This document shows positions 1-6,414 of a stretch of DNA of 6,895 nucleotides, piece by piece. Where the stretch lies: positions 1 through 6,895 of the forward strand of contig CAYMTN010000260.1 of NCBI GenBank assembly GCA_964393335.1. The letters run 5' to 3'. The notes under the pieces are model-generated. The model had not been told where the DNA came from. It searched no databases and worked only from the letters and a program-made list of their open reading frames with translations. The position numbers were made by a program, and so were the translations under genes. Every line of letters starts with the position of its first letter. The stretch's first letter is position 1. Origin of the DNA: CAYMTN01 sp964393335. Lineage in GTDB: Bacteria > Chloroflexota > Anaerolineae > Aggregatilineales > Aggregatilineaceae.

Positions 1-740
1 CCATTGATCAGGGCCAGGTAATTATCGCTGGTGGGCACGAACTCGATGCGCTGGACATACGGCTCACCCAGGAAAAAGTCCGGGTTGGCTTCGAACAAAT
101 AAGTTCCCTCGGCTTCGCTGTATTCCACCATGTGGTATGCGCCGGTGCCGATGAAGGCGTCCGGTTCGGCGTAAGTCTTGGGATCGTCCACACCTTCCCA
201 GACGTGCTGCGGGAAGATCAGCAGCGATTCGGCGGTGGTCTGGATGAAGGGCGCAAAGGGCTGCTTGAGTGTTAGCGCCACCTGGGTATCGCTCACTTTT
301 TCCGCCGACGCGATCTGGTCCACCTGCGACATAAACCAGGCCGTTCCGGGATGATCCAGGTAATACTGGATCGAGAACACCACGTCATCGGCAGTGAACG
401 GCTCACCATCCTGCCACTGGACGCCCTCGCGCAGCATGAAGGTCCAGGTCACACCGTCGTCGGCCAGGCTCCAATCCGTCGCCAGCCAGGGGATCGTCTC
501 GCCGCTGGCGTCACGCCAGACCAGCGTATCGAAGACCAGCGAGGCGCGCATATAACCCGGCCCGCGATTGAAGCCAAACGGCGATGGGTGGCCCCAGTAA
601 CCGCCGCCGGGCAGTCGCAGCACCTCGACGTGCTCCGGCAGCGGGGTAGCGGCGGCGTGATGGGCGGCGCTAAATGGCACAAATGCGGTCAGCAGCAGCG
701 CAATGACCAAAACGGCACGGAAAAATGGTAATTTGAACAT
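1..740 (-). CDS. Family-5 solute-binding protein of a peptide/nickel-type ABC importer (partial, 3' end outside window)
   Basis: Extracytoplasmic receptor that captures the ligand and delivers it to the permease pair encoded upstream. The first 246 residues are visible, against roughly 500-600 in the family (SBP_bac_5). Residues 1-31 form a signal peptide: K3 and R8, a hydrophobic core at about 9-24, then small residues around SAAHHAAA. No lipobox cysteine is present, so Sec export with signal peptidase I cleavage is inferred. Family hallmarks follow: a YWGHPSPFGF stretch at 48-57, FDTLVW at 70-75, then the DDGVTWTF/LREGVQWQDGEPFTADDV block at 94-120, and GTGAY at 188-192 followed by the LFEANPDFFLGEPYV element. 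The ATG at 740-738 has GAGGAG at 753-748 with 7-nt spacing, so the start is secure. It is the last visible gene of the importer operon, 50 bp after the ATPase. Ligand unknown: oligopeptide, nickel or a metal chelate are all compatible with the family. Confidence 0.93.
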   Translation of the reverse strand, partial: MFKLPFFRAVLVIALLLTAFVPFSAAHHAAATPLPEHVEVLRLPGGGYWGHPSPFGFNRGPGYMRASLVFDTLVWRDASGETIPWLATDWSLADDGVTWTFMLREGVQWQDGEPFTADDVVFSIQYYLDHPGTAWFMSQVDQIASAEKVSDTQVALTLKQPFAPFIQTTAESLLIFPQHVWEGVDDPKTYAEPDAFIGTGAYHMVEYSEAEGTYLFEANPDFFLGEPYVQRIEFVPTSDNYLALIN

Positions 741-747
741 ACATTCA

Positions 748-753
748 CTCCTC
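748..753 (-). promoter_or_regulatory. Strong Shine-Dalgarno of the solute-binding protein gene
   Basis: GAGGAG on the minus strand, 7 nt before the ATG at 740. It is the best ribosome-binding site in this operon, whereas the ATPase gene before it relies on stop/start overlap. This would allow the receptor to be made in excess over the membrane complex, as is usual for binding proteins. The 50-bp gap that contains it shows no hairpin and no promoter that I can recognise. Confidence 0.7.
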
Positions 754-790
754 AAAGATACGCGAAAAACGATCAACCAGATGCAAGCGC

Positions 791-2551
791 TCAGGGTTGG
801 CTCCCGTTTTCAGAAAGCCAATCGAAGGCCGGAGCCGCACCCAGCAGCGCGCGGGTATAGCCGTGCTGGGGATGGGTGACGATCTGGCTGGTGGAGCCTT
901 CTTCGACGATCTGCCCCGCGCGCATGACCAGGATACGGTCGGCCACTTTGCGCACCAGCGCCAGATCGTGTGAGATGAGCAGCAGGCCCATGCCGCGCTC
1001 GTTCTGGATGGTCTTCAGCAGCGTGATTAACTTGGCCTGCTCGCTGGCATCCAGCATCGAGACCGGTTCGTCGGCGATGATCAGCTTGGGATACAGCACC
1101 AGCGCGCGGGCGATCACCACGCGCTGAAGCTGGCCGCCGCTCAGTTCATGCGGGTGGCGCGCCAGGAAATCGTCGCTGGTGGGCAGGCTCACGGCGGTCA
1201 GCGCGCGCTGGACTTCCGCATCACGTTCGGCTCGCGTGCCGATCCCCTGCACGTCGAGCGGCTCGCGCACGATGTGCCGCACCGGCAAATGCGGGCTGAC
1301 GCTGTCGAATGGGTCCTGGGGAATGATTTGGATGCGGCGGCGCTGGTCTTTCGTCGTTTTGCCGTTGAGGGTGTGCCCTTCGAACTGGATGACTCCGGCG
1401 TCGGGGTCGAGCAAACCGGTCAGCAGCCGCCCTAACGTGGTTTTGCCGCTGCCGGTTTCGCCAACCACACCCACTACTTCGCCCTCCAGCACTTCCAATG
1501 AGACGCCGTGCACGGCCTGGATGAGTTCAGCCGGGCCGTGGTGGCCGTTGGTCGAGAAGGTTTTGCGCAGATCGTCCGCCTTGATCAGTGTTTGCACGCC
1601 GCCCAGGTGACAGGCGACCAGCCGCCCCTGGTGCATTTCCAGCGGCGGATCGATGGCGCGGCACTGATCGACCGCCTGCGTACAGCGCGGATGGAAGCGG
1701 CAGCCGGTCGGCGGGCGGGTTGGGTCCGGCATCTGGCCGCGAATGCCGCTCAGGTCGCGCGCGGTGGTCATATTCGGGTAGGCGTTGAGCAGTCCCCACG
1801 AGTACGGGTGGCGCGGCGTGGTGAGCATGTCCCGCGCGGTACCGAGTTCGGCCAGCTTACCGGCATAGAGCACGGCGACCTGTTCCGCGAGTTGGGCCAC
1901 CGCCGCCAGATCATGCGAGATGATAAGCAAGCTGGTGCCCGTTTCCTGGCGGATGCGGCGCAGCAGGGCAATGATGTGCGCCCGCGAGAGCATATCCTGC
2001 CCGCTGGTTGGTTCATCAACGATCAACAGGTCAGGACCACAGCTTAACGCCATTGCCAGCATCAGGCGCTGTTTTTCCCCGCCGCTGAGCTGGTGCGGAT
2101 AGGCGCGCAGGTGACGTTCGGCTAATCCGACTTGTTCCACCAGCGCGGTGGCGCGCGCCCAGGCGTCTGTTTTCGAGAGCCGCAGGTGTTCACGCATAGG
2201 CTCAGCGATCTGTTCACCCGCGCGATAGACGGGATCAAAAGCTGTGCCCGCGTTTTGTACGGACAATGCGATCCGCTGCCAGCGGAGGGTGCGCCACCCG
2301 TTTTCATCCAGGCCGGTCAGTTCCTCGCCCTGCCAGCGGATGCTGCCGTTGACGCTGCCCGCCGGGTGCAGGCCCAGCAGCGCCCGCGCCAGCGTGGTTT
2401 TGCCGGAGCCGGTTTCGCCCACAATGGCAAGCGATGCGCCTGCGTTGAGTGAAAACGACACGCCATCCACAGCGCGCACCGGAAGCGCATCCGGCCCGGT
2501 CGATGTGAAGGTGACCCGCAAGTCCTGTATGGCAAGTAAAGGAGTGGTCAT
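791..2551 (-). CDS. Fused DppD-DppF-type ABC importer ATPase (two nucleotide-binding domains in one chain)
   Basis: Cytoplasmic double ATPase of 586 aa powering the DppB/DppC-type pore. Domain 1 (about 1-260): Walker A GETGSGKTT 45-53, Q-loop Q99, signature LSGGE 155-159, Walker B LLIVDE 175-180, H-loop H213. Next comes the oligopeptide-transporter C-terminal region with HPY at 248-250 and a four-cysteine set C284, C290, C297, C314; in DppD-type proteins this motif has been reported to hold an iron-sulfur cluster. Domain 2 (about 320-586): Walker A 364-372, Q412, LSGGQ 470-474, Walker B LIIADE 490-495, H528. The second half ends soon after HPQHGYTRALLGAAP and has no cysteine motif. The chosen ATG at 2551 overlaps the dppC stop (ATGA), and everything C-terminal to it matches the family. 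The frame stays open upstream to 2950, but that part lies inside dppC and looks non-protein-like. No good Shine-Dalgarno is visible, so translational coupling is inferred. In most bacteria these are two separate genes. Confidence 0.95.
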   Translation of the reverse strand: MTTPLLAIQDLRVTFTSTGPDALPVRAVDGVSFSLNAGASLAIVGETGSGKTTLARALLGLHPAGSVNGSIRWQGEELTGLDENGWRTLRWQRIALSVQNAGTAFDPVYRAGEQIAEPMREHLRLSKTDAWARATALVEQVGLAERHLRAYPHQLSGGEKQRLMLAMALSCGPDLLIVDEPTSGQDMLSRAHIIALLRRIRQETGTSLLIISHDLAAVAQLAEQVAVLYAGKLAELGTARDMLTTPRHPYSWGLLNAYPNMTTARDLSGIRGQMPDPTRPPTGCRFHPRCTQAVDQCRAIDPPLEMHQGRLVACHLGGVQTLIKADDLRKTFSTNGHHGPAELIQAVHGVSLEVLEGEVVGVVGETGSGKTTLGRLLTGLLDPDAGVIQFEGHTLNGKTTKDQRRRIQIIPQDPFDSVSPHLPVRHIVREPLDVQGIGTRAERDAEVQRALTAVSLPTSDDFLARHPHELSGGQLQRVVIARALVLYPKLIIADEPVSMLDASEQAKLITLLKTIQNERGMGLLLISHDLALVRKVADRILVMRAGQIVEEGSTSQIVTHPQHGYTRALLGAAPAFDWLSENGSQP

Positions 2552-3453
2552 CGCTGGCGCAGCCTCGTGTCCAGGTGGCTTTCTATCCCGATGCCGATGA
2601 ATGTCAGCGCAAGGATCAGCAGCGTGATGCAGATGCCGGGCGGCAGCAGCCACCACAGCCAGCGGTCGGTCAGGAACAGGCCAGGCAGGTTCAGCGCGTA
2701 ACGCATGATCAGCCCCCAGCTTTTGGCGGTCGGATCGCCCAATCCCAGAAAGGCCAATCCCGCTTCGAGCGCTACCGCTCGCCCCGCGGCGGTCACCAGT
2801 CCGAAGACGATCAGCGGCGCAATCTGCGGTAGGACGTGGCGGATAAAGATGTAGACCCGGCCGCCGCCGAAACTGTGCACCATCCTGATATAACCGCGCT
2901 GGCGCACACTCATCACCTGGGCGCGGATAATGCGTGCCGTACCGGGCCAAAACAACAGCGCGATGGTCAGGATCATCTGGCTCAAGCCCGCGCCGAGTAA
3001 GGCATTGACCAGGATCAGGAGCGGCAGCCGGGGTAAGGCCATCAGCAGGTCTGCCAGCCGCATCAGCAGCATATCGATCCAGCCGCCTGCATAACCCGCC
3101 GCGCCGCCGATGAGTACGGCCAGGATCACGGTGCCGGTGGCCGCCCCTGCCGCGACGGTGATCGACACGCGCGCGCCGTAGATGAGTTCGCTCAGAATGT
3201 CCTGCCCAACGTCGTTGGTACCCAGGCGATGTGCGGCGCTGGGCCGTTCGAGCGGCCTGCCGGTGAATTCATCCGGGTCGTAGGGAGCCAGGATCGGAGC
3301 CAATACAGCGGCAGCGATCAGCAGCGTGAGCAGCATTAACCCGATGATCCCTTCGGTGCCCAGAGTCGCACGCACGCGCGCTAACGTCGCAGGGCGGCGG
3401 GCCGGTTCGGTTTTCGTCATCTGAGGCGAAAGTACGCGCTGCATGGTGTTCAT
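2548..3453 (-). CDS. dppC: DppC/OppC-type ABC importer permease
   Basis: Inner-membrane permease of 301 aa, the second transmembrane subunit of the peptide/nickel-type importer. An N-terminal cytoplasmic stretch (1-33) precedes TM1 at about 34-56. The conserved segment HRLGTNDVGQDILSELIYGAR (75-95) is the DppC-family periplasmic/TM2 entry signature. Further hydrophobic segments lie at about 99-120, 141-153, 158-170, 211-238 and 267-290. The ATPase-docking EAA loop lies at about 187-209, with G196 and RHVLP 205-209 retained, but the usual Ala-Ala pair is replaced by Met191-Val192. The ATG at 3453 lies in an ATGA overlap with the dppB stop and is preceded by CGGGAG, which favours it over the in-frame ATG nine bases downstream. 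Its own stop overlaps the ATPase start in the same way, so the three proteins are probably made in matched amounts. Substrate is not decidable from this subunit. Confidence 0.94.
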   Translation of the reverse strand: MNTMQRVLSPQMTKTEPARRPATLARVRATLGTEGIIGLMLLTLLIAAAVLAPILAPYDPDEFTGRPLERPSAAHRLGTNDVGQDILSELIYGARVSITVAAGAATGTVILAVLIGGAAGYAGGWIDMLLMRLADLLMALPRLPLLILVNALLGAGLSQMILTIALLFWPGTARIIRAQVMSVRQRGYIRMVHSFGGGRVYIFIRHVLPQIAPLIVFGLVTAAGRAVALEAGLAFLGLGDPTAKSWGLIMRYALNLPGLFLTDRWLWWLLPPGICITLLILALTFIGIGIESHLDTRLRQR

Positions 3454-4418
3454 GTCTCCCGGAGGCGTGGATCGAGGCGATACGTCAGCCAGTCCGCCAG
3501 CAGGTTGGCGCTCAAGACCAATACCGACACGACCAGGAACACGCCCTGAATAACCGGGTAGTCCCGCGCCACCACCGATTCGTAAATCAGGCGGCCTACA
3601 CCGGGATAGTTGAACAGGGTTTCGATGAACAGCGCGCCGGTCAGGGCGAAACTGGCGTGCGCCGCCAGATGGTGGATAAAAGGCAAAATCGCGTTGCGCA
3701 GCGCATGACGGTGTTTGATCCGCCCGGGAGGGAGGCCCTTGGCACGCGCGACGAACATGTAATCCTCACCCAGTACGCCGATCATGGTATTGCGCACCAG
3801 CAGAAACTTGCTGCCGACCAGGGCCAGGGTCAGCGTCAGGGCGGGCAAAACCAGGTGCTCACCGTAATCCTGGATCGCGTCCCAGGTGGTGTTATAACGC
3901 GCAAAGGGTGTGCGTCCACCCGCCAGCGGCAGCCAGTCCAGTTTCACGCCGAAGATGATGAGCAGGATCATGCCGGTGAAAAAAACCGGCGCGTTGCTGG
4001 CGATGATGCTGGTCGTTACCAGAGCTTTATCCGCAACAGAACCGCGCCGCCAGGCAGCTTCTGAACCAGTTACGATCCCCACCAGCGAAGCAGTCCCCAG
4101 CGCGGTTAGCGTCAGCAGCAGGGTCCAGGGTAGATGCTCCCGAAGGAGATCGCTGACGGGTTGGTTCAGCCGGATGGACTGGCCGAGATCGCCGGTGAAT
4201 ACGCCAGACAGATAGGTGATATACTGCTGAGTGAGGGGACGATCCAGGCCGTAGTAGGCTTCCAGCGCTTCACGCACCTGGCTGTTGAAGACGTAATCTG
4301 AACTTTCGGGATCCAACAAGGCGGCGAGTGGATCGCCGGGCAGCCATCGGGGAAGGAGGAAATTGAGAGTCAGGATGGCCCATAGGCTGATGAGGTACCC
4401 TAATGCACGGCGTTGCAT
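3450..4418 (-). CDS. dppB: DppB/OppB-type ABC importer permease
   Basis: Inner-membrane permease of 322 aa, the first gene of the importer operon and the partner of the DppC-type subunit. TM1 is at about 7-24, followed by the conserved PGDP (27-30), which opens the periplasmic segment, and YYGLDRPL at 55-62. GDLGQSI at 76-82 and the HLPWTLLLT start of the transmembrane core (95-103) are DppB-family hallmarks. Other helices lie at about 105-118, 132-158, 188-207, 246-266 and 288-310. A canonical EAA loop is present at 218-246: EDYMFVARAKGL followed by RHALRNAILP, with the coupling Ala and Gly kept. The C-terminus YRLDPRLR is typical. The start at 4418 has AGGA 4 nt upstream (4426-4423). The gene lies about 50 bp downstream of the promoter at 4472-4500. 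Its stop overlaps dppC by ATGA. Confidence 0.95.
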   Translation of the reverse strand: MQRRALGYLISLWAILTLNFLLPRWLPGDPLAALLDPESSDYVFNSQVREALEAYYGLDRPLTQQYITYLSGVFTGDLGQSIRLNQPVSDLLREHLPWTLLLTLTALGTASLVGIVTGSEAAWRRGSVADKALVTTSIIASNAPVFFTGMILLIIFGVKLDWLPLAGGRTPFARYNTTWDAIQDYGEHLVLPALTLTLALVGSKFLLVRNTMIGVLGEDYMFVARAKGLPPGRIKHRHALRNAILPFIHHLAAHASFALTGALFIETLFNYPGVGRLIYESVVARDYPVIQGVFLVVSVLVLSANLLADWLTYRLDPRLRET

Positions 4419-4436
4419 TCTTTCCTGCTGATTATT

Positions 4437-4491
4437 GACTTACGAATGGATTCCAAAATATCCTGGAGTCTATTATGCCATGCCGTAAGTC
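4437..4491. repeat. Long-spaced inverted repeat GACTTACG / CGTAAGTC straddling the importer promoter
   Basis: GACTTACG at 4437-4444 and its exact complement CGTAAGTC at 4484-4491 are separated by 39 bp. The right arm sits inside the -35/-10 spacer of the putative promoter and the left arm sits in the transcribed leader. Only one arm would be transcribed, so this cannot be an RNA hairpin from that promoter; paired binding sites for a protein are the more likely reading. A chance match of two 8-mers in a short interval is possible. Confidence 0.35.
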
Positions 4492-4500
4492 TTATTGCAA
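4472..4500 (-). promoter_or_regulatory. Putative sigma-70-type promoter of the importer operon
   Basis: Reading the minus strand, TTGCAA (4500-4495) is followed by exactly 17 bp and then CATAAT (4477-4472), matching 4/6 and 5/6 of the -35 and -10 consensus. Transcription would begin near 4465, giving a leader of roughly 47 nt before the dppB ATG at 4418. It is the only well-spaced hexamer pair I found in the 188-bp gap between the exporter and importer operons. The 18-bp palindrome at 4502-4519 starts 1 bp upstream of the -35 box. Confidence 0.6.
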
Positions 4501-4501
4501 G

Positions 4502-4519
4502 AATTTACATCTGTAAATT
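4502..4519. promoter_or_regulatory. Perfect 18-bp palindrome, candidate operator of the importer operon
   Basis: AATTTACA and TGTAAATT are exact 8-bp inverted repeats separated by TC. The site begins 1 bp upstream of the -35 box of the putative promoter at 4472-4500. Size and symmetry suit a homodimeric helix-turn-helix regulator (GntR, TetR, MarR or Fur-like proteins all bind sites of this form), but I cannot assign a family. A terminator is unlikely, because the arms are AT-rich, the loop would be only 2 nt and no U-tract follows. Confidence 0.5.
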
Positions 4520-4606
4520 ATTTCAAGATCGGCTGTTTCTAAATCTATGGCGCTTTGAAGGCGGGCACAATCGGAGTCACGGATGAAGCCATACGGGCAG
4601 AATGGG

Positions 4607-5344
4607 TCAGACAATCCACTTGCGATGGATGTTTTTCAGGCTCACGGCAAACAACGCCACACAGAACGCGGCAATGATCAGGAAATCCAGCGCGAGCGGC
4701 AGCGTGTTCTCGTGGAGGACGGCTCCCTGCAGAATGTCCACGCCATATGTCACTGGCAACAGGTAGGACAATGGACGCAGGAACACCGGCAGATCGCTGA
4801 TCGGGAAGAACAACCCGCACAGGAAAATCATCGGGAAGCGGAAGAAGTTAGAGAACGTCTGAGCTTCAAACACCTCACTGGCCGAAACCGCAATAAACAG
4901 GCCCACGAAGGTCGAGGCGAACGCCAGCAGCACGACCGCTGGAAAAACGATTGCCCAGTCAACGCCGGAGAGATCGGTTAGGAATGCGGCCAGGACGATG
5001 GGGACGAGCGCGTTCGCCACGCCGAACAGAATCGCGCCGCCTGTCTTGGCAAACATGAGCAATTCCAGTGGGATAGGGGCGAGCAGCAGCCGTTCAAACG
5101 AGCGGCCTTTTTTCTCGAACGTGACGGTCACAGCCAACATCGACGTCGTGCCAAACAGGACGGAAATCGCCACCACACCAGGCAGTAGTTCGAGGATGCT
5201 ATCCAAACCGCGCCCCGACCGGATGAAAAACATGCCGGTCCAGGCGATGGGGAAAATCAAACCCCAACTGATATTCGGGGGTTTCAGATAGTAGGCGCGC
5301 ATATCCTTGAACAAGATATTCCAGAAGGCGATCCATCGTTTCAT
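4607..5344 (-). CDS. ABC-2 type exporter permease
   Basis: Integral membrane half of a two-gene exporter, 245 aa, which is the normal length for NodJ/DrrB-like ABC-2 permeases. Hydrophobic segments lie at about 26-40, 52-75, 102-122, 130-153, 166-182 and 217-235, giving the usual six helices. The cytoplasmic stretch after helix 2 contains FERLLLAPI (83-91), typical of the family's ATPase-facing loop. The ABC-2 signature spans about 168-206: FRFPMIFLCGLFFP, then LPVFLRPLSYLLPVTY. The ATG at 5344 overlaps the ATPase stop (ATGA) and has AAGGA 8 nt upstream (5357-5353). One ATPase and one permease would assemble as dimers of each. Related pairs export lipids, polysaccharides, antibiotics or sodium; nothing here selects among these. 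Confidence 0.92.
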   Translation of the reverse strand: MKRWIAFWNILFKDMRAYYLKPPNISWGLIFPIAWTGMFFIRSGRGLDSILELLPGVVAISVLFGTTSMLAVTVTFEKKGRSFERLLLAPIPLELLMFAKTGGAILFGVANALVPIVLAAFLTDLSGVDWAIVFPAVVLLAFASTFVGLFIAVSASEVFEAQTFSNFFRFPMIFLCGLFFPISDLPVFLRPLSYLLPVTYGVDILQGAVLHENTLPLALDFLIIAAFCVALFAVSLKNIHRKWIV

Positions 5345-6351
5345 ATGCCGCGTCCTTTTTCCTGGGCGTTCCGCATGGTTAGCGTTTCGATGCCAGTGAC
5401 CTGGACAAACACCTCTTCCAACGACGGTTGCAGCCGCCGGGCTTCGATCACTTCGACACCCTGATCCTCCAGAAATCGCACCAGAGGACCGACGCGAATC
5501 GGGGCATCCGATGTGACGCGCACCTGCCCATCCGCGACAGGTTCAAACACAAACTGGGGAAAGGCGGGTACCAGACTCTCACAAAGGTTTGTCCCTGGAT
5601 TGGCAGCGACAATCATCAACCGGTGCAGACCCTGGATCGGCTGTAACAGGTTGGCTACCGTATCGACGCGGACGATATGGCCGCGGACGATGAAGGCGAT
5701 GCGATCACACAGCCGTTCCGCTTCTTCGATGTAGTGGGTAGTCAGGAAGATGGTGGTTCCGGCACGGTGAAGGTCGGCGATCAACTGCCGGATCTGGCGC
5801 GCGCTGGCGACGTCGATGCCCGTCGTTGGCTCGTCCAGGAACAGCACCTGAGGCCGGTGGATGATCCCGGCAGCAATTGTGAGCTTGCGCTTCATACCCT
5901 TCGAATACCCGGCGAATTTCCGGTCGGCGGCTTCGGTCAACCCGAATGTTTCCAATAACTGATGGGCGCGCGCCTGGCGCTCCTGTTTCCGAATACCATA
6001 GAGTGCCGCGCAAAAACAGAGATTGTCAAAGCCGGTCAATTCGGGATAGAGGTTGCTCTCATCCGAAACCACGCCGATCAGGTGTTGAGCCGCCTTGGGG
6101 TTACGCGAGCAGTCCAGCCCGCCGATCTGTATTGCGCCTGCGTCGGGTCTTGCCAGACCGATCAGCATGTTAATGGTCGTGGTCTTGCCCGCGCCGTTTG
6201 GTCCGAGAAATCCGAATAGTTCTTGCTGGCGCACCTCGAAGGAGATTTGGTTCACGGCTGTAATGTCGCCGAACTGCTTGGTCAGCCCGCTCACCTTGAT
6301 GAACACGGGACGTTCTGGGATGGGTGTTTGTGTGGTTGCTTCAGCTTCCAT
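5341..6351 (-). CDS. ABC-2 exporter ATP-binding protein (NatA/DrrA/CcmA-like)
   Basis: Cytoplasmic ATPase of 336 aa that energises the ABC-2 permease encoded immediately downstream. Motifs in order: A-loop region F27, Walker A GPNGAGKTT 50-58, signature YSKGM 149-153, Walker B VLFLDE 169-174, TGID D-loop 177-180, H-loop H206. The region where a Q-loop glutamine is expected reads GVVSDESNLYPEL (93-105), with no glutamine. Residues 225-336 form the accessory C-terminal domain common to exporter ATPases of this type, ending near LQPSLEEVFVQVTG. The ATG at 6351 follows AAGGGAG (6363-6357) at 5-nt spacing. An ATG four bases upstream is out of frame and stops after four codons. It is the first gene of the exporter operon and overlaps the permease by ATGA. 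Confidence 0.94.
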   Translation of the reverse strand: MEAEATTQTPIPERPVFIKVSGLTKQFGDITAVNQISFEVRQQELFGFLGPNGAGKTTTINMLIGLARPDAGAIQIGGLDCSRNPKAAQHLIGVVSDESNLYPELTGFDNLCFCAALYGIRKQERQARAHQLLETFGLTEAADRKFAGYSKGMKRKLTIAAGIIHRPQVLFLDEPTTGIDVASARQIRQLIADLHRAGTTIFLTTHYIEEAERLCDRIAFIVRGHIVRVDTVANLLQPIQGLHRLMIVAANPGTNLCESLVPAFPQFVFEPVADGQVRVTSDAPIRVGPLVRFLEDQGVEVIEARRLQPSLEEVFVQVTGIETLTMRNAQEKGRGI

Positions 6352-6356
6352 TCATG

Positions 6357-6363
6357 CTCCCTT
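6357..6363 (-). promoter_or_regulatory. Shine-Dalgarno deciding the exporter ATPase start
   Basis: AAGGGAG on the minus strand, 5 nt before the ATG at 6351. The competing ATG at 6355 lies only 1 nt from this element and runs into TGA after four codons (Met-Asn-Gly-Ser). This places the real start at 6351. Confidence 0.65.
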
Positions 6364-6384
6364 AGCGTAACATTTGTGATTTTG

Positions 6385-6414
6385 CCGGATCGCGGCGAAA
6401 AAAGCGAAATCCGG
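6385..6414 (-). promoter_or_regulatory. Possible leader hairpin of the exporter operon
   Basis: On the minus strand CCGGAT...ATCCGG (6414-6409 with 6390-6385) can pair. After a 2-nt bulge, CGC (6406-6404) pairs with GCG (6393-6391), giving nine pairs around a ten-base loop. It lies about 20 nt upstream of the exporter ribosome-binding site. No U-run follows, so it is not an intrinsic terminator; an mRNA leader structure or a protein-binding inverted repeat is possible. On the plus strand it also lacks a T-run. Confidence 0.35.

Larger units (their letters stand above)
4419..4606. other. Intergenic region between exporter and importer operons
   Basis: 188 bp, more AT-rich than the flanking genes. 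It holds the importer promoter, the 18-bp palindrome and the long-spaced inverted repeat described separately. I see no GC-rich hairpin followed by a T-run downstream of the exporter permease stop (4607-4609), so read-through from the exporter operon into the importer operon cannot be excluded. No small ORF with a ribosome-binding site is evident. Confidence 0.6.

Noticed and set aside
351..731. Plus-strand frame of 126 codons opposite the binding-protein gene
   Set aside because: The opposite strand encodes a clear signal peptide and family-5 motifs through the same bases, so this is a shadow.
1148..2600. Several plus-strand open frames of 60-179 codons opposite the ATPase gene
   Set aside because: They are antisense shadows in GC-rich coding sequence with strong Walker and signature motifs on the other strand. 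None has a recognisable domain or ribosome-binding site.
2552..2950. N-terminal extension of the double ATPase by 133 codons
   Set aside because: The frame is open, but it lies wholly within dppC in another frame and encodes an Arg/Ala/Pro-rich, motif-free sequence. The ABC domain begins right after the ATG at 2551, which also overlaps the dppC stop.
4435..4464. Plus-strand promoter-like pair TTGACT, 18 bp, TATCCT
   Set aside because: It would fire into the antisense strand of the exporter permease, with no gene to serve. The hexamers overlap the left arm of the inverted repeat, so chance is more likely, although an antisense transcript cannot be ruled out.
4545..4606. Intrinsic terminator after the exporter permease
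   Set aside because: I looked for a GC-rich hairpin followed by a U-run on the minus strand and found none; CGCCTTCAAAGCGCC does not fold stably.
4545..4981. Open frames of 91 and 132 codons overlapping the ABC-2 permease gene
   Set aside because: Both overlap well-supported permease coding sequence out of frame and have low-complexity, charged or Arg-rich composition. No function is suggested.
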